Part shown: positions 1 through 7,362 of the stretch, one piece after another
Layout of the letters: every line of letters starts with the position of its first letter
Position numbering within the stretch: position 1 is the stretch's first letter
Assembly: GCA_038222915.1 (NCBI GenBank)
Contig: JBBRHH010000005.1
Location: 1 to 30,767, forward strand
Origin: JBBRHH01 sp038222915
Lineage (GTDB): Bacteria > Planctomycetota > Phycisphaerae > Tepidisphaerales > Tepidisphaeraceae
Length of the DNA: 30,767 nucleotides
Direction of reading: 5' to 3'
Notes under the pieces: model-generated
The model's database searches: none
Seen by the model: only the letters and a program-made list of their open reading frames with translations
Told to the model about the DNA's origin: nothing
Program-made: the position numbers and the translations under genes

Positions 1-1891
1 TCAGCATCTCGGGCAGGATGTCGGGGTGATGGACGGATTGCCATCCCCAGCCGACCATCTCCTCAGGCGTGGTGCCGGTGTAGTCGTACCAGCGCTGGTT
101 GTACCAGAAGATCCAGCCGTCCGGCCGCGCCATCCAGGCAAGCTGCGGAATGCTGTTGGCGAGCTGGCGGAACTTGGCCTCACTCTCCTGCGACTGGCGG
201 AAGAGACGGGCATTGTCGAGCGCGATGCCGGCCTGGGCGGCGATCCCGCCGATGATGCTTTCGGTACGGGCGGTGAAGACGCCGGTTTGGGTGTGACCGA
301 AAAAGAGACCGCCGATCACTTCGCCTGAGCGCGATCGCACCGGGGAGGCGAGGTAGCTTCCCACGGGCAGGTGTCCGGGCGGCATTCCAAAGTACGGGTC
401 GTTCTTGCCATAGCGCGGATCGACGGTGACGTCGTCGATGCGAATGATCGATTCGCCGCGGAACGTCGGGCCAAACAGCGCGGTGGCGCGCGGCATGGGG
501 AATTTGGAGAACTCTTCCTTGGGTACGCCAGACAGGGTGTAGAGGGTGTAGGCGTCGCCGCGTTCGTCGGTGACGTTGTGGAAGAAGGCGCCAAACTGCG
601 CGCCGATCAGTCGGGTGCCGGCGTCGGTGATGACCTGGACGAGCTGGTGCATATCCAGCTCGGCGAGCATGGCGGCGCTGACGCGATTCAAGGATTCGGC
701 GAGGGCGGCCGATTCCTGAACGGCTTCTTCGGAAGCCTTGCGGCGCGAGATGTCCTGGACGATGCCGAGCATGCCGACGATTTCGCCGGCGGTGTTGTAT
801 TGGCCACGCCCTTTGGCGGCGACCCAGAGCTTTTCGCCGCCGCGCTGGATGCGGTATTCGATGTCGTAATCTTCCCGCATCTGGGCCGAGCGGCGGGCGG
901 CCTCGCGCGCTTTGTCGCGGTCTTCGGGGACAAGAATGTTGCGCATGGTTTCGCGGGTCATGGTCGCGCCAACCTCGACGCCGTAGATTGCAGCGGCACG
1001 CTCGGACATGGTCATCATGTCGCTGGCGGAATCCCAATACCAATCGCCGAGATCCGCGGCTGCGAGGGCGAGACTGAGGCGTTCAGCGGATTGTTGCAGA
1101 GCCCCTTCCTGGAGTTTGACCGAGCCCTGGGCGGCGCGCTCCTCGGTCATGTCGTGGAGGGTCACGATGGCGAGACTGAGGCGGCCGGCCTTGTCGCGCA
1201 CAGGCGCGCCACTGTAACTGATGACGCGTTTGACTCCCGTATCGATGCGCGTGACATGGGCCTCGAAGTTGGAAAAACGCTCGCCGCGCAGGACGCGGGC
1301 CATGGGCCAATTGGACGGTTCGACTGCCTGTCCATCGGCGAGTTGCAGCTCAAAAGTGCGGGCGAAGTCTGTGAGATGCGGGTAGGCTTCCTGCAAGCTG
1401 GCGAAACCGTGCATGTCCAGAGCAGCGCGGTTCCATTCCAGAATGGTTCCACTTGCATCGGCGACGATCACGCCCTCGGCCATGCTTTCGACCACGGCTT
1501 GAAGCTGGGCGAGGTTGCTGTCGGCCTGCCGATCGACACGGCGGACCCGGCCGTACATCCAGACGATGAACCCGCTGACAGCGACGAAGAGCGTGAGGGA
1601 AACCACGTTGGCCAGTTGCCAGAAATGGACTTTCCCGCTTGGGTCGATCCAGTAGGCGGCGGCAAGGGTACACAAAACGATGGAGAAAATGCCCGGGCCG
1701 ATGCCGCCGTAAACGACGGCGATGACGACGGCAGGGAAGTAGGTGATGAAGCGGAGGCCGGGGCCGATGGCGGTGTAGAGCGCCATCCGCGCCAACAGCG
1801 CGGTGACCACCACTGCGCCAGCGACGGCATAACCGGTCCAGACTTGCGGCGCTTTTGTGGCTGGCAAAGAAACTTCCGGCATGCGCGACAT
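1..1891 (-). CDS. Membrane sensor kinase-type protein (DUF4118-like, PAS, PAS, GAF, PAS), truncated by the window edge
   Basis: The frame stays open from the ATG at 1891 to the left edge, giving 630 complete codons without a stop. Residues 18-113 hold about four hydrophobic segments with a KdpD/DUF4118-like pattern (FPAVVIAVVYGGIGPG at about 52-67). Next come a PAS domain (about 127-247, with ADASGTILEWNRAAL), a second PAS of the PAS_3 type (about 270-384, ending GIVQDISRRK), a GAF domain (about 395-560, ending AQAGIALDNARLF) and the start of a third PAS (from about 570, with WYDYTGTTPEEMVGWGW and a VHHPD loop). The order suggests a sensory histidine kinase or a diguanylate cyclase whose output domain lies beyond the window, so the kinase call is inference. 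The start follows the stop of the DUF1080 gene by 4 nt, so the two are probably cotranscribed. A second in-frame ATG lies at 1882. Confidence 0.85.
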   Translation of the reverse strand, partial: MSRMPEVSLPATKAPQVWTGYAVAGAVVVTALLARMALYTAIGPGLRFITYFPAVVIAVVYGGIGPGIFSIVLCTLAAAYWIDPSGKVHFWQLANVVSLTLFVAVSGFIVWMYGRVRRVDRQADSNLAQLQAVVESMAEGVIVADASGTILEWNRAALDMHGFASLQEAYPHLTDFARTFELQLADGQAVEPSNWPMARVLRGERFSNFEAHVTRIDTGVKRVISYSGAPVRDKAGRLSLAIVTLHDMTEERAAQGSVKLQEGALQQSAERLSLALAAADLGDWYWDSASDMMTMSERAAAIYGVEVGATMTRETMRNILVPEDRDKAREAARRSAQMREDYDIEYRIQRGGEKLWVAAKGRGQYNTAGEIVGMLGIVQDISRRKASEEAVQESAALAESLNRVSAAMLAELDMHQLVQVITDAGTRLIGAQFGAFFHNVTDERGDAYTLYTLSGVPKEEFSKFPMPRATALFGPTFRGESIIRIDDVTVDPRYGKNDPYFGMPPGHLPVGSYLASPVRSRSGEVIGGLFFGHTQTGVFTARTESIIGGIAAQAGIALDNARLFRQSQESEAKFRQLANSIPQLAWMARPDGWIFWYNQRWYDYTGTTPEEMVGWGWQSVHHPDILPEML

Positions 1892-1895
1892 AGGT

Positions 1896-3143
1896 CTATT
1901 TCCCGGCGTCAATGCACATGATGTTGCAGAAGTTCACCGCGTGGCCAGGGCTTGTAAGCTGGAGGAGATGCCGTTGTTCGCGCTTCTGGTCCGGCATGGG
2001 TTGTTCGGCGACGGCGACTTTACCATTGATGGTGACGCTCACTTTCCCCTCGCTGCGCTTGAACTCGACGCGGTTCCAGCCGTCGTGAATCGACTCGCCG
2101 GGAATGGTGGCGGGGAGGCCAAGGCCGGTGAGCGAGGCCGGGACGGCGTTCTCGGTGACGCCTTTTTCTTTTGACCAGTCGAGCATCACTGTGAAATCGC
2201 CGCCTTGCACTTCGCGGCTGATTTCGACTTTTGCTTTGCCGGCACAGTGCAGCATGCGATCCTGAAACGTCCATTCTTCCTTGTCGCCGTCGCCGACGGT
2301 CCAGCCGTCGAGGCTGACGCCGCTGAAGAGGCAGGTGGTGCGGACGCCTTCGGGGAGGACAATCGAAACCTGTTCGGGCTTGAGGGCGGGATCGCCGGCC
2401 AGCTCGGAGATGCGCACGTTCTTGAACTCGACCGGGCCGCCTTCACTTTCGAAGCACAGATAACCTTTGCGCGGCGAAGACCTGTAGCCCGCAGTAACGA
2501 CTGCGCCGTTTACTTCTTCCTGGATGGTGCCATCAACGCAGGTGATGCGGCAGCGGTTCCATTCGCCGGTTTTGCTGCCGCGAAATTCGATGGGCATGGA
2601 ACGCGACCCGGTGACGCCAAATCGCGGGTCGGGAATCATGGTTGCGCCGTGAATGGGGAAGAGGTCGCCGTGGCTGGTGTACCATGCGCCGTTGCCGAGA
2701 TTGCAGATCTGCACTTCGATGGCGCGGGTGAAACAGTTGCCCAGGGGAGGAACGGGGTCGGCCCAGACGTAGAGGCCTGAATTGCCGCTGCTGCCGCCCT
2801 TGCCACCGCCGCCGGCGCTGGGGGCTTCGGTGAGGTGACGCCAATCCATTTCGAGGATGAAATTTTCGTAGGGGCGCAGGGAGCGAATCAGCCCGATCGG
2901 CTTGCCGCTGCCGGCGAGGACGGCGACGCCCTTGTCATCGTTGGCCAACTTGAACGACGCCGCCATACTGCAGTTCATGTCGGACCAATGGTCTTCCAGT
3001 TTGCCCGATAGCAGGTCGGTCCACTTGATCTCAGGCGGTTTGGGGGGCGGAAACTTTCCGTCTTCATATTTGGCCGGGGCGGCCGAGGTGAAAGGGATGA
3101 ATGAAACGACGCCGAGGAAGACCAGAATTACGCGCTGATTCAT
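1896..3143 (-). CDS. Secreted DUF1080 (3-keto-disaccharide hydrolase-like) protein with two ConA-like domains
   Basis: The protein has 415 residues from the ATG at 3143. It starts with a Sec-type signal (NQRVILVFLGVVSFIPF, then TSAAPA). The frame extends upstream to a TTG at 3185, but that start would put polar residues before the signal and would overlap a palindromic site, so 3143 is preferred. Residues about 35-245 form a full DUF1080/ConA-like sandwich (NSGLYVWADP, RAIEVQI, GEWNRCRI, GPVEFKNVRI). Residues about 265-412 form a second, shorter copy (CLFSGVSLDGWTVGDGD, HDGWNRVEFKR). DUF1080 members include 3-keto-glycoside hydrolases and many planctomycete exported proteins of unknown substrate. 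The first copy carries a Gly-rich loop (AGGGGKGGSSG). It lies immediately upstream of the sensor gene. Family call is firm; activity is not. Confidence 0.88.
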   Translation of the reverse strand: MNQRVILVFLGVVSFIPFTSAAPAKYEDGKFPPPKPPEIKWTDLLSGKLEDHWSDMNCSMAASFKLANDDKGVAVLAGSGKPIGLIRSLRPYENFILEMDWRHLTEAPSAGGGGKGGSSGNSGLYVWADPVPPLGNCFTRAIEVQICNLGNGAWYTSHGDLFPIHGATMIPDPRFGVTGSRSMPIEFRGSKTGEWNRCRITCVDGTIQEEVNGAVVTAGYRSSPRKGYLCFESEGGPVEFKNVRISELAGDPALKPEQVSIVLPEGVRTTCLFSGVSLDGWTVGDGDKEEWTFQDRMLHCAGKAKVEISREVQGGDFTVMLDWSKEKGVTENAVPASLTGLGLPATIPGESIHDGWNRVEFKRSEGKVSVTINGKVAVAEQPMPDQKREQRHLLQLTSPGHAVNFCNIMCIDAGK

Positions 3144-3171
3144 GGCAGCAAATGGTACCCCTGCGCTTTGG

Positions 3172-3185
3172 TTGATCCAAATCAA
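3172..3185. promoter_or_regulatory. FNR-type box TTGAT-N4-ATCAA
   Basis: The sequence TTGATCCAAATCAA is an exact match to the Escherichia coli FNR consensus (TTGAT, 4 nt, ATCAA). It lies 28 nt upstream of the DUF1080 start at 3143, in the short gap between that gene and the porin remnant. Being so close to the start codon it would fit repression or a very short leader better than class II activation. Its recognition by an FNR/CRP-family protein in this organism is inference. Confidence 0.45.
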
Positions 3186-3194
3186 GATCCAGTG

Positions 3195-3447
3195 TTAGAA
3201 ATGGTGCTCAAAGCGGACGGTTGCCGCCAGCGCGTCAACGAGATGTCGAAGGTGATTCGTCGCGGGCGAGTTTCGAACGGAGGCCGCCCCAATCCCCGAT
3301 GATGGATTGGTCGGCGTTGTCATTGGGTGCCACGGCCTGAGTTGTCGGTGATAAGGCGATGGAGTCGGCCGCGGAGGCGAGCGCGGCGACGGAGAGAACG
3401 ATGGCCGCAGTCCTGCATTCAAGCCATTTGGCCAGTCGTGGCGTCAT
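3195..3447 (-). pseudogene. Remnant of an OprB-type carbohydrate porin gene (N-terminus joined to the last beta-strand)
   Basis: From the ATG at 3447 the frame encodes a signal peptide (TAAIVLSVAALASAADS) and then IIGDWGGLRSKLARD, the N-terminal signature of OprB-family porins (typically GDWGGLRTKL). The frame stops at 3235. In the next frame the sequence ALAATVRFEHHF ends with a stop at 3195; alternating hydrophobic residues and a terminal Phe are typical of the last strand of an outer-membrane beta-barrel. OprB proteins usually have about 400-480 residues, so about 1 kb appears to have been deleted, with the junction near 3240-3265 and the two ends out of frame. The start and end signatures are visible; the deletion is inferred. 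Confidence 0.6.
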
Positions 3448-3489
3448 TATCGGACCATGGTACGGATTTCCGCTGAGCCTGCATTAAGT

Positions 3490-3518
3490 TTCATTTTGGG
3501 CCCGCGACTCGGTAGAAT
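3490..3518 (+). promoter_or_regulatory. Candidate promoter for the LEPR-type protein gene
   Basis: TAGAAT at 3513-3518 matches the -10 consensus at five of six positions. It is preceded by a 17-nt spacer and a weak -35 (TTCATT, 3490-3495). It would give a leader of about 44 nt before the ATG at 3569. Confidence 0.3.
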
Positions 3519-3568
3519 TGGCTGCTCATCTCGGCGAAGAAGAATGGTGTTTCTGGACGGAGGATTTC

Positions 3569-5146
3569 ATGGCTGGACCGCGTCGAGGATCGTCGTCTAA
3601 GCAGATCGAACAGCTCGAGGAACGCCGGCTGATGAGCATCACGCCGGTGGTGAACGCTTCGACCGGTAACGACGCGACGGATGTGGTTGACGTCACGCTG
3701 ACGAATACGAGCACGGCGATTCCGACGGTTTCACTACAGTCCAGCAACCTGACCAGCCGCGGGGAGATTGGCGTTGTGCTGCACGCGACTTTTCGCAGCG
3801 CCGCCGGTTTTGACCAGACGCTGTTTTATGGTGGAGAGATTACGGTCACCGGGCCGGGTGATCGGGACATGCCGTTGGATCTTGGGGAGATTACGACGAA
3901 CGCCGATGGATCGATCACGGTGGAATACGACGTGCGGAAGGATTATTCGAATCACCAGTTCAATGCGTCTGACAACGGGACGTACACGGTGGCGATGGCG
4001 GAAGACGGCGCGGTGGACAACAACGGCGTGTCGGTGGCGGCCGGGGATATCGGAACGTTTCACATCAACATTGCAGCTCCGGCCGGCGGGATTCATGCAC
4101 CGACCGCAACTGTGCATGCGCCGGATCTGACCGGGCCGGCGACAGTAGAGCATTTGATCAATGTCACCTGGCGGAGCGGCACGCAGATCGATGACACGAC
4201 GGTGGGCTGGGGCAACATCACCGTGAGTGCGCCGGACGGCACGGCGATGAATGTGGACTACGTTGGATCGACGGACAATGCGGATGGGTCGGTAACGGCG
4301 CAGTACAGCGTGCAGAAGGACAGTCATGCGCAGTTTACGGCCGCCGACAATGGGAAATACACCGTCGCGGTTGACGACTATGGTGTGAGCGATATCGAAG
4401 GGACGACTTCCGTGGCGGGGAATGTGGGAAGTTTTCAGATGGAGGTTGCGCCGCCGGTGGTTGGGGCGACTTCGCCGGTTGCTTCGCTACAGGTTGCGGA
4501 TCTGACCGGGACGAATAACACGGCAATTCTGCATGTGACGTACAGCGGGCAGTCGGCCATCGCTCAGCAGACGCTGGATGACTATGACCTGGCGGTCACC
4601 GGGTCGGATGGATCGACGCAGTATGTTTCGTACTCGAGTGCAAAGACGAACGCGGACGGTTCGGTGACGGCCGATTATGAAGTGTCGTTTTACGGCGGGT
4701 TTGGCGGCGTGGTGCGCCCGATGGCGGGGGCGAAACTGGCGGCGGTCGACTACATGCCTCTGCCGGGTGGCGGCGGTGGCGGTGGGCAGACGTCGCATGT
4801 GAAAGATACCTTCACTGTGTCGCTTGCGGGCAATCAGGTGAGCGACGCGCACGGCAATACTGCCGCCGCGGCGACGCTGGGCACGTTCAATGTGGATATC
4901 ACGGTTGCGACGCCGCTCTATTATATGGATCTGGCGGGGACCGTGGCCAAGGGCGGGCACGTGGGTGCGGCGGCGCTGCCTACCGTTTTTGCGACGACGC
5001 CGATCAAGGCGACAACGCACGTGGTGAAACACCATGTGAAGGGGACGACGCAGCACAACAAACCAGTCACCACGAAGAAGCCGCATGCCCACAAAGGGCA
5101 TCGCAAGCCTCTTCCGGTCATCAAGCGATTGCGTAATATTCGCTGA
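3569..5146 (+). CDS. LEPR-motif exported protein with three tandem Ig-like repeats and a basic His/Lys tail
   Basis: The protein has 525 residues. A strong Shine-Dalgarno site (GGAGG, 3559-3563) fixes the start at 3569 rather than the earlier in-frame ATG at 3518. The N-terminus has no ordinary signal peptide but carries LEERRLMS at residues 16-23, the motif (LEPR-XLL type) found at the start of many planctomycete surface or extracellular proteins. Three repeats of about 110 residues follow, each with a beta-rich pattern and a closing element like G(D/N)(I/V)G(S/T)F. Two pairs of matching landmarks are TTNADGSITVEYDV / KTNADGSVTADYEV and DNGTYTVAM / DNGKYTVAV. The third repeat is interrupted by PLPGGGGGGGQ. 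The last about 45 residues are rich in Lys, His and Arg (KHHVKGTTQHNKPVTTKK), perhaps binding surface polymers. Function unknown; a cell-surface adhesin-like role is inference. Confidence 0.82.
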   Translation: MAGPRRGSSSKQIEQLEERRLMSITPVVNASTGNDATDVVDVTLTNTSTAIPTVSLQSSNLTSRGEIGVVLHATFRSAAGFDQTLFYGGEITVTGPGDRDMPLDLGEITTNADGSITVEYDVRKDYSNHQFNASDNGTYTVAMAEDGAVDNNGVSVAAGDIGTFHINIAAPAGGIHAPTATVHAPDLTGPATVEHLINVTWRSGTQIDDTTVGWGNITVSAPDGTAMNVDYVGSTDNADGSVTAQYSVQKDSHAQFTAADNGKYTVAVDDYGVSDIEGTTSVAGNVGSFQMEVAPPVVGATSPVASLQVADLTGTNNTAILHVTYSGQSAIAQQTLDDYDLAVTGSDGSTQYVSYSSAKTNADGSVTADYEVSFYGGFGGVVRPMAGAKLAAVDYMPLPGGGGGGGQTSHVKDTFTVSLAGNQVSDAHGNTAAAATLGTFNVDITVATPLYYMDLAGTVAKGGHVGAAALPTVFATTPIKATTHVVKHHVKGTTQHNKPVTTKKPHAHKGHRKPLPVIKRLRNIR

Positions 5147-5162
5147 TGTGGCCGATAAAGAA

Positions 5163-5188
5163 GGCCCGCCCTTCTGTGAGAGCGGGCC
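5163..5188 (+). terminator. Candidate hairpin terminator after the LEPR-type gene
   Basis: GGCCCGC (5163-5169) and GCGGGCC (5182-5188) form a 7-bp GC stem with a 12-nt loop, 17 nt after the stop at 5146. No clear U-run follows, so efficiency is uncertain. Confidence 0.45.
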
Positions 5189-5222
5189 CTCTCGTCAAAC
5201 CTAATGAATTCATCGGTAATAT

Positions 5223-5244
5223 CGCGTAGCGTGATGATTACGCG
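5223..5244. promoter_or_regulatory. Inverted repeat CGCGTA-N10-TACGCG upstream of the Tm-1-like operon
   Basis: Perfect 6-bp arms at 5223-5228 and 5239-5244 lie 22 nt before the start at 5267. A 10-bp palindrome (ATGAATTCAT, 5204-5213) and a -10-like TAATAT (5217-5222) are just upstream. The position fits an operator or a leader hairpin. Confidence 0.35.
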
Positions 5245-5266
5245 CAAATGAACAGCAAGGAAACAA

Positions 5267-6148
5267 ATGCCCAATCCGTGGACTGGCAAAGGCAACCCGT
5301 ATACGCGAGCTGAGGTGATCGAGCGATTGCACGCGACGTTGCAGAAGGGGGAATCGATCATCGCGGCCGGGGCGGGGACGGGGATCAGCGCCAAGTTTAT
5401 TGAGAAGGGTGGCGCGGATCTGATCATTGTTTACAACTCGGGGCGGTTTCGGATGGCCGGTCATGGGTCGACGGCGGGGCTCATGGCGTATGGCGATGCG
5501 AACGCGGTCGCGATGGAGATCGGGGAGTTTGAAGTGCTGCCGGTGGTGGAAGAGATTCCGGTGATCTGCGGCGTGCATGCGACCGATCCGCGGCGGCGGA
5601 TGTGGCATTGGCTGGGGAAGGTGAAGGAGATGGGGTTTTCGGGGGTGAACAATTTCCCGACGCACTGCATTGTCGACGGCGCGTTTCGGCAGGTCTTGGA
5701 AGAGACGGGGATGAGCGTGGAGAAGGAATTTGAGATGGTGGGCTTGGCGCGGAAAATGGATCTGTTCAGCATTGTTTATGTGGCGACGCCGGACGAGGCG
5801 ATGGCGATGGCAGAGGCGGGAGCGGATGCGATCATCGCGCACGTGGGGACGACGATCGGCGGATCGATCGGCGTGACCGGGGCGGCAATTTCAATGGATG
5901 ACGCGGTGGCGCGGGTGCAGGGGATTATCGAGGCGGCGCGGAGTGTCCGGAAGGATATTATTTTCCTCAGCCATGGCGGGCCGATCAGCAGCCCGGACGA
6001 TGCGGCTTATGTAAATCAGCACACGGATGCAGTGGGGTTTGTCGGCGCCTCGAGCCTGGAGCGGATGGCGGTGGAGGATTCGCTGGTGGCGCTGACGCGG
6101 CGGTTTAAGAAGATCGCCGCGCCGGCGGCGGCCCGATTCAATGCTTAG
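5267..6148 (+). CDS. Phosphoenolpyruvate hydrolase-like TIM-barrel protein (counterpart of the Tm-1 C-terminal domain)
   Basis: The 293-residue product matches the PEP_hydrolase/TIM-barrel signal-transduction family (PF09370). Visible marks are AGAGTGISAKFIEKGGADL (about 35-53), YNSGRFRMAGHGSTAGL, GVHATDPRR (about 104-112), GVNNFPT, AHVGTTIGGSIG (about 191-202) and FLSHGGPISSPDDA (about 234-247). The length is normal for the stand-alone bacterial form. It begins after AAGGAAAC at a normal ribosome-binding distance and ends 8 nt before the UPF0261 gene, so the two form an operon. In plants and some fungi the same two domains are fused in one protein, as in tomato Tm-1, which supports a shared function. 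The actual substrate in bacteria is unclear and the hydrolase name rests on family annotation. Confidence 0.9.
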   Translation: MPNPWTGKGNPYTRAEVIERLHATLQKGESIIAAGAGTGISAKFIEKGGADLIIVYNSGRFRMAGHGSTAGLMAYGDANAVAMEIGEFEVLPVVEEIPVICGVHATDPRRRMWHWLGKVKEMGFSGVNNFPTHCIVDGAFRQVLEETGMSVEKEFEMVGLARKMDLFSIVYVATPDEAMAMAEAGADAIIAHVGTTIGGSIGVTGAAISMDDAVARVQGIIEAARSVRKDIIFLSHGGPISSPDDAAYVNQHTDAVGFVGASSLERMAVEDSLVALTRRFKKIAAPAAARFNA

Positions 6149-6156
6149 GATTTTAC

Positions 6157-7362
6157 ATGGCTACGATTGGCGTTCTTGGAACGTTTGATACGAAAGGGGA
6201 GGAGCTGGCGTTTGTCGCGGAAGTGATTCGCGGGCGCGGGCATGGCGTGCTGTTGATTGATGTAGGGACGCTTGGGGCGGCGCGAGTAACGGTCGACGTG
6301 ACGCGGGAGGAAGTGGCGACGGCGGGCGGGATTGATCTGGCGGGGCTGATGGCCGAGGGGGATCGGGGCAAATGCGTGGCGGCGATAGGGCAGGCGGCGG
6401 CGTTTTATCTGGCGCGGATCGTGAAAGAGGGGAGAATTGATGGGGTGATTTCGCTGGGAGGTGGCGGCGGGACGGCGATTGGATCGGCGGCGATGCGGCC
6501 GCTGTTGATTGGATTTCCGAAACTGATGGTTTCGACGCTTGCTAGCGGGAACACCGCGGCTTATGTGGGGACGAGCGATCTGGTGATGTTTCCCAGTGTC
6601 GTGGACATTGCGGGGCTGAACCGGATTTCGCGGCTGTTGCTGACGCGCGCGGCCGGGGCGATCTGCGGGATGGTGGAGAGCGGGGTGGATCAGGCGAGCG
6701 ACAAGCCGGTGATTGTTGCGAGCATGTTTGGGAATACGACGACATGTGTGCAGGAGGCGCGGCGCGTGCTCGAGGAAGCGGGATATGAGGTGCTGGTGAT
6801 GCATGCGACGGGCGTGGGCGGGAGGAGGATGGAGTCGCTGATTGAGTCGGGACTGGCGGTGGGTGTGCTGGATGTGACCACGACGGAGTGGGCGGATGAA
6901 CTGGTCGGCGGCGTGCTGAGTGCGGGCCCGACGCGGCTGGACGCGGCCGCGAAGGCGAAGGTGCCAGCGGTGGTGGTGCCGGGCTGTCTGGATATGGTGA
7001 ACTTCGGCGAGCGGCAGAGTGTGCCGGCGAAATTTAGCGGCCGGCTTTTCTACCAGCACAATCCGCAGGTGACGTTGATGCGGACTACGCTGGAGGAGTG
7101 CGCGCAGCTGGGGCGGATTCTGGCGGAGAAGGTGAACGCTTATGCCGCGCCGACGACGGTGTTACTGCCGCTGCGGGGAATCAGCGTGATCGCGGCGGAG
7201 GGGCAGCCGTTTTACGATCCTGTGGCGGATGCAGCGCTGTTTGACGCGATTCGGAACAACCTCCAATCGCATATCACGCTCGTGGAGTTGGATTGCAATA
7301 TCAATGATATGGCGTTTGCGCGGGCGTGTGCTTCGGCGTTGCTGAAGAACATCGGCGCTTAG
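6157..7362 (+). CDS. Tm-1-like ATP-binding domain protein (UPF0261)
   Basis: The 401-residue protein starts GVLGTFDTKGEEL (residues 5-17), the hallmark of the UPF0261/Tm-1-like family. It also has a Gly-rich stretch SLGGGGGTAIGSAAMR (about 97-112), STLASGN, GMFGNTTTCV and HATGVGGRRMESLI, and ends with DCNINDMAFARACA. An AGGA site overlapping the stop of the previous gene sits 6 nt before the ATG, indicating translational coupling. In tomato Tm-1 the homologous N-terminal region binds ATP and blocks tobamovirus replicase; the bacterial role is not known, though family members occur in catabolic neighbourhoods. Its stop codon overlaps the stop of the convergent cytochrome/WD40 gene by 3-4 nt. 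Confidence 0.92.
   Translation: MATIGVLGTFDTKGEELAFVAEVIRGRGHGVLLIDVGTLGAARVTVDVTREEVATAGGIDLAGLMAEGDRGKCVAAIGQAAAFYLARIVKEGRIDGVISLGGGGGTAIGSAAMRPLLIGFPKLMVSTLASGNTAAYVGTSDLVMFPSVVDIAGLNRISRLLLTRAAGAICGMVESGVDQASDKPVIVASMFGNTTTCVQEARRVLEEAGYEVLVMHATGVGGRRMESLIESGLAVGVLDVTTTEWADELVGGVLSAGPTRLDAAAKAKVPAVVVPGCLDMVNFGERQSVPAKFSGRLFYQHNPQVTLMRTTLEECAQLGRILAEKVNAYAAPTTVLLPLRGISVIAAEGQPFYDPVADAALFDAIRNNLQSHITLVELDCNINDMAFARACASALLKNIGA

Noticed and set aside
371..1921. A 516-codon open frame on the plus strand
   Set aside because: It is antisense to the PAS/GAF sensor, whose domains are clear; its Asp/Gly/His-rich composition is what the opposite strand of a GC-rich gene gives.
6007..6016. A dif-like XerD half-site (TTATGTAAAT)
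   Set aside because: It is inside the PEP-hydrolase coding region and has no XerC half beside it.
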